A stretch of DNA of 64,000 bases from Mesorhizobium shangrilense (GCF_040537815.1 NZ_JBEWSZ010000001.1:186001-250000); one strand, 5' to 3'. Counted from the first letter of the stretch, positions 35,393-44,219 are shown. Made by a program: numbers and translations. The notes: a model not told the origin generated them from the sequence alone.

Positions 35393-35729
35393 CCAGCCCT
35401 TCTCGACCTCGACCGCACGTCAGCGTATTCGTGCGCTGTGGCTTCGGAACCCCCGAGGAACGCCATCGGACGGAAAGCCCGCTTCGCTCCCGATGCGCCT
35501 CTTCAGCACATGCTTAAGTGGCTTTCGCAACGTTGACAAATGCCGTCACGACGGCGGCGGATGACCGCTTCTGGCGCTTAGCGGACCTTTTGGGCTGCAC
35601 TCCCGGCGTGCTGTTGAACCGGCGACAATATCAGGACAATATCAGCATGAACCATCCGCCAGACATTGGACAACTCCAAATGACAGCGAGGGAGAAAGCC
35701 GTTATTCGCTAGTTGGTGGGGGTCGAATT

Positions 35730-36170
35730 GGCATAATTCCTGATAGTTGCAGCCCGTAGTGAAGAGCTCCTGGGGTGTTTTCTGGAGATCGAAATTCAGA
35801 TGCCTGGCAACGATCGAATCGCGGCCGTCGTCACCGACAACAAGCCTCGCGCTATTCGCTTTACGTCTCCGCCGACTGAGACTTCCACCTCAGGCGGATT
35901 GCCTGGATGGATCGCGCGCAAAGTTGCACCCCGCCAGATTTCGGCACCAGCCTTCTGGGCTTCAATTGCCAATACCTCCTGCATCTCCGGATGGAAGAAG
36001 GAAAGGACGCATGTGTGATTAGGGGTTGACGCGATGAGATCACGAGGCGGGGGTTGCTCACCCGCGTTGAATACGATCTCGTGCGGAGCTTCTCTCGCAC
36101 AGGTAGCCAGCAATAGGCTGTTCGATGGCCGCGACGCGCCAATTCCGGACCTTCTAGGATCGGAACTCGC
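35730..36170 (-). pseudogene. FAD-dependent monooxygenase remnant
   Basis: Conserved blocks appear in several frames: a Rossmann-helix end LARRGHR (about 36150), then LLATCAREAPHEIVFNAGEQ in another frame, FFHPEMQEVLAIEAQKAGAE, and finally RLVVGDDGRDSIVARHLNFD in yet another frame. The last is the GD motif with the DxxSxVR-like segment of aromatic-hydroxylase-type monooxygenases. At least two frameshifts and loss of both ends show a dead gene. Confidence 0.78.
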
Positions 36171-36222
36171 CTTTCAGTGTTGCAATTGCCGAAGTATCCA
36201 ACCAGAGCAGATTGTCGAAAAG

Positions 36223-36915
36223 CTAGTGACGGAAACGGTAAACACGCGCCAGCTGGTTCGGCACCGTCATGAGTTCGTCCGCTGTTCTGAAGCCAGCATC
36301 GCGGGCCATGCCAATCCAAGTCGCGGCCGTCTCGGCATAGTCGGACGCGCGACTGTGGCTCTCGAAGGCGTCGAACTCCTCGTCGGAGATCGCCGCCCAA
36401 TCCGGCCGCATCTGATGAAATCGCTCCATCCATCCCTCGCGATCCTCGCCCTCGAAGCACGTCGGCTCCCAGATCAAGAAAAGACCACCTCGTGGCAGCA
36501 GGCTGTGGATTTTGCGCATAAAGGCCGCCTTATCCTGCGCAACGAGGTGGTGCAGGGACTGGCCAATCCAAACCACGTCGAGCGGGCCCTTCCAGGAATC
36601 GATGGCCACGACGAAATCCTCGCAGCGCAGTTCGACCGGACAAGCGAGAGCGGCAAGCGCTTCCTTCGCAACATCGAGCGACGGCTGGGATATGTCGATG
36701 CCGACATAGCGTGCGAGGTTGCTGCCAGCGAGTGCGGCTGCCAAACCAGGAGCTGTGCCGCAGGCGAGATCGGCAAAGACGAAACCATCGGAAGCCTCAT
36801 CGAGCAGAACTTGGCGCAGCATTTCATGGACCTCTCTGTGGGCCATGTAGTTCGCCGCGACAACCTTTTGGTATGTGGCAAGACCTTTCGCGAATAGGTC
36901 CTGGTCAGACTTCAT
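36223..36915 (-). CDS. Class I SAM-dependent methyltransferase
   Basis: 230 aa. Motif I FADLACGTAPGLAAALAGS, acidic residue of motif II VGIDISQPSLDVAKEAL, and IGQSLHHLVAQDKAAFMRKI followed by LLPRGGLFLIWEPTCF: a complete small-molecule methyltransferase of the UbiE/Tam type. GAGGAGGGG precedes ATG 36915. No clear operon partners, and substrate unknown. It lies next to the dead monooxygenase, which may have been its former pathway partner (inference). Confidence 0.83.
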   Translation of the reverse strand: MKSDQDLFAKGLATYQKVVAANYMAHREVHEMLRQVLLDEASDGFVFADLACGTAPGLAAALAGSNLARYVGIDISQPSLDVAKEALAALACPVELRCEDFVVAIDSWKGPLDVVWIGQSLHHLVAQDKAAFMRKIHSLLPRGGLFLIWEPTCFEGEDREGWMERFHQMRPDWAAISDEEFDAFESHSRASDYAETAATWIGMARDAGFRTADELMTVPNQLARVYRFRH

Positions 36916-37413
36916 GGACCCCTCCTCATGATGAACATTTCGCATACCGGAAACAGAACCGCGGTGCCGACCTCAGCATCTTCGGACATCGGATCGATTG
37001 GCAGCCTGGCCAAGCTGTCAGCTGCAGCCCCAGGCACTGTCCGCCTCTGGCCTGGAGCAGTCAATCTCTACCCCCTGCCGTCATGCATGGACAACGTCAG
37101 CGAGTACAGCCCGCCAGACATTAGCGAATTCGAAAGGGCTGCAATGGGTGGAAAGTTGTCGTTCGGGTCACCAGCCAGAACGAGCACGTTGCGCCAGAAC
37201 GAGACGTTGTCGGGCGTATCGCCGATTGCCCCCGAAAACCATCAATGCACGCATGCGCGCCGAAGCGCGGAGCTTTCAGGTCCCGACCTTTGGGGGTAGA
37301 GTGTGCGTGCAAAATATTTCCGCAGCTATCGGAGCCCTCGCGCGCGCCCTGGAAACTCTGCACTTGCCCGACATCCGGTGCGTTCCGTCTATCGAGGGAA
37401 AGAGGAGCGGCCG
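36916..37413. other. Intergenic region between divergent genes
   Basis: About 500 bp between the leftward methyltransferase and the rightward hydrolase. Possible frames have no ribosome sites. I see no operator-like palindrome. Confidence 0.4.
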
Positions 37414-38133
37414 ATGACAACCTACGTTATGGTGCCCGGCGCATGGCATGGGGGGTGGTGTTGGCGCAAGGTCGCTCGGTCGCTGAAGGTGCCGGGCTCC
37501 GATTTGTATACCCCCACGCTTACCGGCCTCGGTGAGCGAGCACATCTCGCCTCTCCTGACATCGACCTGGAAACGCACATTTGCGATGTGCTCGGTGTGT
37601 TGGAGACCGAGGACTTGAGAGATGTTGTCCTGGTTGGACACAGTTACGCGGGAATCGTGGTCTCGGCAGCGGCGGACAGGGCGGCCAGCCGGGTAGCGCG
37701 CGTTGTCTATCTCGACGCCATTGTTCCCCACGACGGCCAGTGCCTGTACGACTGTGCATCGGCGCAGGCCAGAGACTATTTCGAGGAGCAGGCGCGCGTC
37801 GGGGGTGAGGGCTGGCGCATCCCCGCCAGCGCGGCGACCGTGCAATTCCTCGGGTTGAAGGAGGAGAAGGACGTGAGTTGGGTGATGCCAAAGCTTACCG
37901 CCCACCCGATCCGCACCTTCAGGGAGCCGGTCAAACTGAGTGCGGGCTTTCCACGGGTGCCACGGACCTACATCAATTGCATCGGCGACAAACCGCTTGG
38001 CCAGCCAAAGAGCGCGCAAGCCGCTGATATCGAGGACTACCACGAGTTGCGAACGGGACACGACGCCATGGTGACCGCACCAGACGATGTCGCCGAGTTG
38101 CTGAGCCGGATCGCGGAGAACACCACTGCCTAG
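37414..38133 (+). CDS. Alpha/beta hydrolase (esterase-like)
   Basis: 239 aa. Opens TTYVMVPGAWHGGWCWRKVA (oxyanion motif), then nucleophile Ser in LVGHSYAGIVVSAAADR and a His in LRTGHDAMVTAPDD. Same broad esterase family as the exported hydrolase at 30846, but cytoplasmic (no signal peptide). Similar proteins include methylesterases and salicylate-ester or polyneuridine-aldehyde-type hydrolases. AGAGGAGCGG precedes ATG 37414. It stands alone. Confidence 0.85.
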   Translation: MTTYVMVPGAWHGGWCWRKVARSLKVPGSDLYTPTLTGLGERAHLASPDIDLETHICDVLGVLETEDLRDVVLVGHSYAGIVVSAAADRAASRVARVVYLDAIVPHDGQCLYDCASAQARDYFEEQARVGGEGWRIPASAATVQFLGLKEEKDVSWVMPKLTAHPIRTFREPVKLSAGFPRVPRTYINCIGDKPLGQPKSAQAADIEDYHELRTGHDAMVTAPDDVAELLSRIAENTTA

Positions 38134-38165
38134 CCCGGGGCAAAATCCACAGCCGAGACGTGTGA

Positions 38166-38215
38166 ATTAATGTAGCACAACGTCAGGAGGGCATGTTCAC
38201 CGCTGGCTCGAGCCG
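38166..38215. repeat. 50-bp copy of the 3' end of the TetR gene region
   Basis: Matches 39384-39433 with about six differences (shared core GGCATGTTCACCGCTGGC). The other copy spans the stop codon and last codons of the TetR gene at 39415. No TetR sequence continues past 38215, so this is a scrap. Confidence 0.85.
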
Positions 38216-38493
38216 GTGCGCCGCATGATCGCCTCACTCATCCACCTGCCGGCCCGCCTGGTCCTGTCCGATCGGCTGCCCGCATACTCTCAGATCACAG
38301 TCGATGTGGAAGTCGACAACGGTGACAAGTGGATGGAGGTCTGCTCGATTTCCCGCCGCACCGATTTTCCTGATCGTTGCAGGACGCAGCCGAAGAAGGG
38401 ACCGGCAGTGGAACACGATGTCCTCGTGCTTGAAATCGCTATCGGGTTGGATCGCTGCCTGTACAATTGGGAGGTAGCTAGTCGTCGATAGCT

Positions 38494-38529
38494 TTGAATT
38501 CCGGACCTCGGAAGGGGTCCGGAATTCAA
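38494..38529. terminator. 14-bp perfect hairpin between convergent genes
   Basis: Stem TTGAATTCCGGACC (38494-38507) and GGTCCGGAATTCAA (38516-38529), loop of eight bases. It lies between the rightward hydrolase and the leftward VOC gene. No T-run follows on either side, so it is a less certain terminator or simply a stable inverted repeat. Confidence 0.55.
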
Positions 38530-38572
38530 CACGGTCTGCCTGATCGCAAAGATACCAACTTCTGGGCTGCGT

Positions 38573-39220
38573 CTACTTACCTGGGCCAGCAAAAAGCAGC
38601 AGATTTCCGTCCGGGTCCTTGACGATGAAATCTCGCGCGCCCCACGGCTGGCTCTTGAGCGGCTGAAAGAACGGCACGTCGGCGGCTTGAAACTCGAGAA
38701 AAAGCCGCTTGATTTCTTCCGCCGTAGCGACGGTGAGCGAGGCGGAGAGTAACTGCTCGCGGTCTCGTAGCGCCGGATCGATCACTGGCTGCTCAACGCA
38801 TCGCAGATTGACGAGTGCGCTATCGCGCTTGACCTGCGCGTAGAACGGCGGTGTGCCATAGATAAACGCGATGGCAAAGCCGAGCTTGCTTTTGAAGAAA
38901 CCGCACGAGGCCATGATATCGACGACGAACAATTGCGGCGCTGCACCGGCGATGACGGTTTTGGTGGGAGTTATGTCTGCATGATCTGACATGGTTGGAA
39001 GTCCTGTCTTCAGGGCCTGCCAGCTTACGAAACCGTTTTGCCTTGCGACCAACTCCTGCGCATCGCCGAGCTTGAAGCTTTGCGCTAGAATTTCTGAGTC
39101 TGTCATCTGGCTGAAGCGAAGCAAGCCCGACCTGATCTGTGTCGCGACCGGGTAGTAGCGGTCGCGATGCCAGCGCAAAATGAGCTTCGCCTGCTTCCGG
39201 AGGTTATCGAGATTCGGCAT
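38573..39220 (-). CDS. VOC-family protein with an N-terminal helical domain
   Basis: 215 aa. Residues 1-75 form a basic helical region (NLDNLRKQAKLILRWHRDRY, SFKLGDAQELVARQNGF) often seen before ankyrin or VOC domains. The rest is a glyoxalase/bleomycin-resistance fold ending WGARDFIVKDPDGNLLLFAG. ATG 39220 matches the usual start of this family; the ATG at 39268 would add 16 residues. Neither has a strong ribosome site. Substrate unknown; a sequestration or detoxification role is likely for the VOC part. Confidence 0.8.
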   Translation of the reverse strand: MPNLDNLRKQAKLILRWHRDRYYPVATQIRSGLLRFSQMTDSEILAQSFKLGDAQELVARQNGFVSWQALKTGLPTMSDHADITPTKTVIAGAAPQLFVVDIMASCGFFKSKLGFAIAFIYGTPPFYAQVKRDSALVNLRCVEQPVIDPALRDREQLLSASLTVATAEEIKRLFLEFQAADVPFFQPLKSQPWGARDFIVKDPDGNLLLFAGPGK

Positions 39221-39414
39221 GGGCGCGCTACGGTTGACGATGCGTAGGTGGGCATTGCCCTTTGGCATGACACCGATGCGCCCTACATGCAGCGGGATTA
39301 GAATGCCGAATTTTCAAACGCCCGTCAACGGCCCCTCAGTCACACGGTTCAGTAGATGGCTGAATTCGCGGCCCTCATCGTTGATTAATGTGGCACAATA
39401 TCAGGATGGCATGT

Positions 39415-40032
39415 TCACCGCTGGCCCGCGCCGTAGCGCAGCCCGTTGACGAGCAGGGCGACCATGCGCTCGGCGCGGCCGCTTCCGGCATTGTGGGCCG
39501 ACATGCAAAGGCTCGCCACCGCGCCCAGGAGGTCGTCGGCATCGACATCGGCGCGGACTTCACCGGCGGCGGTGGCGGCCTCCAGAAGCGTGCGAAGGGC
39601 AGGGCGCAGCCGCTGGTCGAAATACCCCGGCAGATTGTCGAAGGCCGGATCTCCCGAATGCAGGGCCTTGGCCAGCCCACGCTTGGCGGCAATGAAGGCC
39701 GCGTAGCGCTGCATCCAGGCCGCAAGCGCCTCAAAAGGCGCGTGCTCGGCCGACAGGATGGGGGCGGCATCGGCGCAGGCGTCGATCTCGCGGCGGAAGA
39801 CGGCGGAGATCAGGTCGGAGCGCTGCGGAAAGTGCCGGTAGACGGTGCCGATGCCGACGCCCGCCTTCTCTGCGATCTCGCGCACCGGCGCGTCCACGCC
39901 GGAGGTCGCGAACACCGCCAAGGCCGTCTGCAGCAGCGTGTCGAGGTTGCGTTGCGCGTCGGCGCGCACGCGCCTTTCCGTGCCGCCACGCGGCTTCAGG
40001 CCATCATCTGAATCGTCGGTTTTGTCGTCCAC
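39415..40032 (-). CDS. TetR-family transcriptional repressor
   Basis: 205 aa. The helix-turn-helix segment is VREIAEKAGVGIGTVYRHFP and the C-terminal part is all-helical (RGLAKALHSGDPAFDNL, DLLGAVASLCMSAHNA). I take GTG 40032 as the start; the TTG at 40059 lies inside an operator palindrome. Two similar palindromes stand between this gene and the divergent SDR/aldo-keto reductase operon, so it most likely represses itself and that operon, with release by a small organic compound. Confidence 0.85.
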   Translation of the reverse strand: MDDKTDDSDDGLKPRGGTERRVRADAQRNLDTLLQTALAVFATSGVDAPVREIAEKAGVGIGTVYRHFPQRSDLISAVFRREIDACADAAPILSAEHAPFEALAAWMQRYAAFIAAKRGLAKALHSGDPAFDNLPGYFDQRLRPALRTLLEAATAAGEVRADVDADDLLGAVASLCMSAHNAGSGRAERMVALLVNGLRYGAGQR

Positions 40033-40051
40033 AATGCACCCACTTGCTAAC

Positions 40052-40066
40052 CGGAACAATGTTCCG
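40052..40066. promoter_or_regulatory. TetR operator, site 1
   Basis: CGGAACA-A-TGTTCCG, perfect 7-bp arms around one base. Lies just upstream of the TetR start. Confidence 0.85.
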
Positions 40067-40073
40067 TATAAAT

Positions 40074-40088
40074 CGGAATGATGTTCCG
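40074..40088. promoter_or_regulatory. TetR operator, site 2
   Basis: CGGAATG-A-TGTTCCG, the same motif with two mismatches in the left arm, centred 22 bp (two helical turns) from site 1. Allows two dimers to bind on one DNA face. Confidence 0.8.
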
Positions 40089-40146
40089 GTTAACTGGATA
40101 GCACAGCGGGCTGGCGTTGGCCACATCGACGCAAAAGGAGATCACC

Positions 40147-40902
40147 ATGCAGGACAAACCCGTCGCCCTGGTCACCGGGGCCAATCAAGGCATCGGTCTT
40201 CAGATCGCGAAAGACCTGGTCGCCCACGGCTTCGCCGTGCTGGTCGGATCGCGCAATTTCGAGAAAGGCGAGGCCGCGGCCAAGGAGATCGGGCCGGACG
40301 CCCGCGCACTCCAGCTCGACGTGACGGACCAGGTTTCGATCGCCGCTGCTGCCCAGCGCGTCCGCAACGAACTCGGCCGCCTCGACGTGCTCGTCAACAA
40401 CGCGGCGATCTCGAACACGCGACTGCGGCCGGGCATGTCCGTCGAGGAATACTCAAAATCGACCCGCCCGAGCAATGTGTCGCTCGAAGAGGTGCGCGCG
40501 GTGTTCGAGACCAATGTGTTCGGCGTGCTTGCCGTCACCCAGGCGATGCTGCCGCTGCTGCGCGAGGCGCCGGCAGCCCGCATCGTCAACGTGTCGAGCG
40601 GGGTTGGCTCGCTGACGCGGAACTCGGACCCGGCCTTCCCCTACCGCCAGATTTTTGGCCCGGTCTACCCCGCGTCCAAGACCGCTCTCAACGCCATGAC
40701 GCTGGCCATGGCGATCGAGCTGGAGCCGACGGGGATCAAGGTCAACGCCGTCTCGCCGGGTTTCACCAAAACGAACCTCAACAACTATGCGGGCACGGAG
40801 ACAGTCCAGCAGGGCGCCCGCGAAGCGGTACGCGTTGCGCTGCTCGGCCCGGAGGGGCCGACGGGAGCGTTCTCAGGCACGAACGGCCCGATCCCGTGGT
40901 GA
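40147..40902 (+). CDS. SDR-family carbonyl reductase-like oxidoreductase
   Basis: 251 aa. TGANQGIG cofactor motif, NNAAI, Ser in NVSSGVGS and YPASK; the FPYRQIFGPVYPASKTALN layout is that of the carbonyl-reductase/(-)-menthone-reductase-like SDRs. AAGGAGA precedes ATG 40147. First gene behind the twin TetR operators and followed 72 bp later by an aldo/keto reductase, so together they form a carbonyl-reducing module. A piece of its C-terminal part is duplicated at 42010-42141. Confidence 0.9.
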   Translation: MQDKPVALVTGANQGIGLQIAKDLVAHGFAVLVGSRNFEKGEAAAKEIGPDARALQLDVTDQVSIAAAAQRVRNELGRLDVLVNNAAISNTRLRPGMSVEEYSKSTRPSNVSLEEVRAVFETNVFGVLAVTQAMLPLLREAPAARIVNVSSGVGSLTRNSDPAFPYRQIFGPVYPASKTALNAMTLAMAIELEPTGIKVNAVSPGFTKTNLNNYAGTETVQQGAREAVRVALLGPEGPTGAFSGTNGPIPW

Positions 40903-40974
40903 CGCGGTCTCAAGCACATGAAACTGGCGCAACTGTCGGCGCTGACGACGGATCAACGAAAAAAGGAACAGACC

Positions 40975-42006
40975 ATGCAGTACCGCACACTTGGAAGAAC
41001 CGGCATCAAAGTCAGCCCCTATTGCCTGGGGGCGATGATGTTCGGCGGAATCGGAAATCCCGATCACGATGACTGTATCCGCATCATCCACAAGGCCCTC
41101 GATCACGGCATCAACTTCATCGACACCGCCGACAGGTATAGCCGTGGCGAGTCGGAGGAGATCGTCGGCAAGGCGCTGAAGGGCCGGCGTGACAATGTCG
41201 TGCTGTCGACCAAGGTGCACGGGCCGATGGGGGACGACCCGAACAGCCAGGGCAATTCTCGACGCTGGATCATGCAGGCCGTGGAGGCATCGCTGCGCCG
41301 CCTGCAGACCGACCATATCGATCTCTACCTCATTCATCGGCCCGCACCGGACACCGACATCGAGGAAACGCTGTCCGCACTCACCGACCTGATGCGCGCC
41401 GGCAAGGTGCGCGCGATCGGGTCCTCGACCTTCCCGGGTTCCGAGATCGTCGAGGCCCAGTGGGTCGCCGAGCGGCGCGGGCTCGCCCGTTTCCGCACGG
41501 AGCAGCCACCTTATTCGATGCTGGATCGCGGCATCGAGCGCGAAGTGCTCCCGACCTGCGAGCGCTATGGCATGGGAGCGATGGTCTGGAGCCCATTGTC
41601 CAAGGGCATGCTCACTGGGCGCTACCGCAAAGGGCAGCCTCAGCCCGACAGCCTGCGGGTGAAATACATGCCGAGGCAAATGTCCGATGAGCGCAGCCTG
41701 GACGCGGTCGAGCAGCTGATCCCGCTGGCTGATGAGGCGGGACTGTCGCTTACCCACATGGCGATGGCTTTCGTGATGGCTCACCCTGGCGTGACTTCAG
41801 CCATTCTCGGGCCGCGCACGATGCAGCATCTCGACGATCTGCTCGCCGGCGCCGAGGTTCGCCTCAGCGACGAGGTTCTGGACCGGATCGACCAGATCGT
41901 CCCGCCGGGAACCGATGTCGGGTTGAACGAGGCCAACTACAACCCGCCGGCGATCCTGCAAGCCGATTTGCGCCGCCGGCCCGCCATCGAGCGCGCCGCT
42001 GCATAA
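40975..42006 (+). CDS. Aldo/keto reductase
   Basis: 343 aa. TIM-barrel oxidoreductase with the catalytic tetrad visible: Asp and Tyr in IDTADRYSRGESEE, Lys in VLSTKVHGPMG, His in DLYLIHRPAPD. The C-terminal NADPH region (SAILGPRTMQHLDDLLAG) is intact. AAGGAAC precedes ATG 40975. Second gene of the TetR-controlled operon. It likely reduces aldehydes or ketones with NADPH; it groups with the YajO/tas-like members by the CLGAMMFGG opening. Confidence 0.92.
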   Translation: MQYRTLGRTGIKVSPYCLGAMMFGGIGNPDHDDCIRIIHKALDHGINFIDTADRYSRGESEEIVGKALKGRRDNVVLSTKVHGPMGDDPNSQGNSRRWIMQAVEASLRRLQTDHIDLYLIHRPAPDTDIEETLSALTDLMRAGKVRAIGSSTFPGSEIVEAQWVAERRGLARFRTEQPPYSMLDRGIEREVLPTCERYGMGAMVWSPLSKGMLTGRYRKGQPQPDSLRVKYMPRQMSDERSLDAVEQLIPLADEAGLSLTHMAMAFVMAHPGVTSAILGPRTMQHLDDLLAGAEVRLSDEVLDRIDQIVPPGTDVGLNEANYNPPAILQADLRRRPAIERAAA

Positions 42007-42009
42007 AGT

Positions 42010-42141
42010 TCGATTGAGTTGGCGCGGACCGGGATCAAGGTCAACGCCGTCTCGCGGGGCTTCACCAGGACGAACCTCAACGGCTATGTGGGCACCCGGA
42101 CCGTCGAGGAGGGTGCCCGCGAGACGGTGCGCGTCGCCTAG
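42010..42141 (+). pseudogene. SDR C-terminal fragment duplicated from the upstream SDR gene
   Basis: 44 codons in frame, reading TGIKVNAVSRGFTRTNLNGY and GARETVRVA then stop. They match the segment of the SDR gene at about 40710-40840 at roughly four bases in five. No start or cofactor domain. It follows the aldo/keto reductase stop by a few bases, so it is probably what remains of a second SDR gene or of a partial tandem copy. Confidence 0.87.
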
Positions 42142-42143
42142 CT

Positions 42144-42653
42144 TCAGGGTTTTGTCCGGCGGGCAAAATGTTCATAGGTGATTTGCCAGGGGTCGCTCTC
42201 GGACGATCTTTCCTCACCGATCCAATGGAAGCTGTCGGCCGTGATCTCGGTGAAACGCCATCGCGTTTTCAGGCCGCGCGAGTCATGGCCGAGCTGGACA
42301 ATGTCCTTGCCTTCGGCACGTCCGATCTGGCTGGAGTGATCCCGGTTGAGCGGGTCGTTCCACAGGATGCGCCAGCCGTCGATCCCGGGATCGAAGATGC
42401 GCAAGGTCGTGCCATACATCGTGGACGGCTGGGGGCGCCTGGGCCTGATCCAGATGTCCTGAATCGCGCGGCCTTCGAGCACCCAGCCAAAATGGCATTC
42501 TCCATCCCAGTTCTGGATTGTGCCGTCGTCGAGATGGACGACGGTGTCCATTTCCCAACTGCCGATCAGCCATCCATACAGGTCCATGTCTTTCGCGCGG
42601 TCGGCTGGGGGACCATCGGATCCGAGAGCGGTGAGAAACGGAGAAATCGTCAT
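42144..42653 (-). CDS. Conserved-looking protein, probable beta-barrel of the DUF1579 type
   Basis: 169 aa, soluble. The pattern LYGWLIGSWEMDTVVHLDDG, FGWVLEGRAIQDIW, TTLRIFDPGIDGWRILWNDP and FHWIGEERSSE is that of small lipocalin-like or DUF1579-like barrels whose function is not known. AAAGG lies about ten bases before ATG 42653. A 12-bp inverted repeat stands 117 bp upstream. No partner genes. Confidence 0.7.
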   Translation of the reverse strand: MTISPFLTALGSDGPPADRAKDMDLYGWLIGSWEMDTVVHLDDGTIQNWDGECHFGWVLEGRAIQDIWIRPRRPQPSTMYGTTLRIFDPGIDGWRILWNDPLNRDHSSQIGRAEGKDIVQLGHDSRGLKTRWRFTEITADSFHWIGEERSSESDPWQITYEHFARRTKP

Positions 42654-42769
42654 CGTCACGCTGCCTTTCGTTTCCAGATAGGCGAACCGAGCTGCCGGCG
42701 CGGCCCACTGGCCCATCGTCGCGCCGCCCGCCGCAGGCACCGTCTTGTGGAATTTTGCGACGGAAGGCC

Positions 42770-42796
42770 GTGTCGGCAATGAGGCATTGCCGACAC
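42770..42796. repeat. 12-bp perfect inverted repeat
   Basis: GTGTCGGCAATG - AGG - CATTGCCGACAC. Stable hairpin or operator upstream of the leftward gene starting at 42653. No T-run, so a terminator is unlikely; a regulator-binding site or mobile-element scar are alternatives. Confidence 0.75.
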
Positions 42797-43022
42797 AGTT
42801 TGCAGCGTTGCGATGCCCAGGGCTTGGGGAAAATTGCTATAATGCCGAGCTGGCCACCAAGGCGAGCCTGCCGATGGCCATTACCCTACGGCTGGGGAGC
42901 GGCGGGGCTAGCGGGCTGAGCATATGTCGTGGCGATCGGGCAGGCGATGGTCACATAGGTGCGGGTATTGCCGAGCGGAATACCTCCGGCAATGATCATA
43001 TCCGTACTACCTTGCTCTCGCT

Positions 43023-43229
43023 TCAATTCGCGCGCGCCGCCTCGAGGGCAAGCAACTCTACCCATCCTCTTATCTGATAGTCTTGGTAGACCCAAAATTT
43101 GAAATAGTTCTCGCCGTCCTTTGACCCAAGAAATCTTTCTTGACGCATCCTGAGCGATTGCTCATCCGAGATACAGCCAGTTAGAAGAGCAATTCCTATC
43201 AATGGAAATAATGAACGACGTGATCGCAT
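43023..43229 (-). CDS. Small lipoprotein, unknown function
   Basis: 68 aa. Signal RSRRSLFPLIGIALLTGC with a lipobox LTGC (Cys 19), followed by a charged part with aromatic residues (FLGSKDGENYFKFWVYQDYQ). The local DNA is richer in A/T than its surroundings. The ribosome site is weak (GGTGGG). Plausible as an envelope lipoprotein; no family recognised. Confidence 0.55.
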   Translation of the reverse strand: MRSRRSLFPLIGIALLTGCISDEQSLRMRQERFLGSKDGENYFKFWVYQDYQIRGWVELLALEAARAN

Positions 43230-43298
43230 CTGCTACCCACCATTTTAGAGGGCGGCTTAGCTAAAAGGCGGCGGGTTTGTCAAACGGACAACTGCCTC

Positions 43299-43700
43299 CT
43301 ACTTCTGTGCTTTCGCCCGCGCCGGCGCTTTCTTCTTCGCTTTGGCCTGGTTGTATCCGACGGCGGCACGGATCAGTTCTTTGAGCGCCTGTGCGTCAAT
43401 CTCGCCGCCCTCGAAGATGTCGATGGAACGCCATACCTTGCCGCCAAAGCCGTTGTTGAACAGCTTCTCGGGATCGGCCAGGCTCGCGCCATGGGAGAAG
43501 GTGAGCTTGATCTTGTCCTTGTGGGCGTTGCCGACCACCATGTTGCCGTTGCTGCACCATACCGGGCTGCCCATCCACTTCCATTCCTCGATGATCTCGG
43601 GGTCGGCCTCAAGGATGGTCTTGCGGATGCCGGCGAGCGTCTTGCCGCGCCAGTCCGGGAGGCCGGCGATCAACTGGTCGATATGGTCGGATGGTGTCAT
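43299..43700 (-). CDS. DUF1801 family protein
   Basis: 133 aa. IDQLIAGLPDWRGKTLAGIR, EIIEEWKWMGSPVWCSNGNM and KIKLTFSHGASL match the DUF1801/YdhG-like fold, found in many soil bacteria, with unknown function. The tail is Lys/Ala-rich (AKAKKKAPARAKAQK), which may bind nucleic acid. GGAAGGGC precedes the ATG. Another DUF1801 gene lies at 44344. Confidence 0.85.
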   Translation of the reverse strand: MTPSDHIDQLIAGLPDWRGKTLAGIRKTILEADPEIIEEWKWMGSPVWCSNGNMVVGNAHKDKIKLTFSHGASLADPEKLFNNGFGGKVWRSIDIFEGGEIDAQALKELIRAAVGYNQAKAKKKAPARAKAQK

Positions 43701-43826
43701 GGGATGCCCTTCCTTCGATGCGCTTCATAGTGCCGTCAAACAGCGGCAAGCGCCATATCCGGCAACTGCGGCACGCCGTTCGCCGGGGCGGTCATGCTTG
43801 CCAGCGCCCTGACGACCTCCGCCAGA

Positions 43827-44219
43827 CTACCAGCGCGCCAGCTGGGTGATCTGGACGAGGTTGCCGCAGGTGTCGTTGAGTTGTGCGATGGTCGATCCGG
43901 TGACCTCGGTCGGCGCCATGGCGAAGACGCCGCCGCTCGCCTCGATGCGCTCATGGTCGGCCTTGATGTCGTCTGTGAAGAACATCACCGCCGGCTGGCC
44001 CTGCTGGAAGATCGCCTGCTGGTAGGCCTTGGCGGCCGGGTTATCGTTGAGCGCGAGCTGCAGTTCGGTTCCGTCGGGATCGTCGGGCGAGGTGACGGTC
44101 AGCCAGCGATAGGGGCCGTTGCTGAAATCGGCCTTTTTGGTGAAGCCCAGCACGTCGGTATAGAAGCGCAGGGCGTTTTCCTGGTTGTCGACATGGATGG
44201 TGGTCAGCTTGATCTTCAT
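43827..44219 (-). CDS. VOC-family (glyoxalase-like) protein
   Basis: 130 aa. KLTTIHVDNQENALRFYTDV, then two VOC repeats with GTELQLALND and GSTIAQLNDTCGNLVQITQL. AAAGGAGGAAT before ATG 44219 fixes the start. It resembles small VOC proteins of unknown substrate that sit among DUF1801 and SRPBCC genes, as here. Confidence 0.87.
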   Translation of the reverse strand: MKIKLTTIHVDNQENALRFYTDVLGFTKKADFSNGPYRWLTVTSPDDPDGTELQLALNDNPAAKAYQQAIFQQGQPAVMFFTDDIKADHERIEASGGVFAMAPTEVTGSTIAQLNDTCGNLVQITQLARW

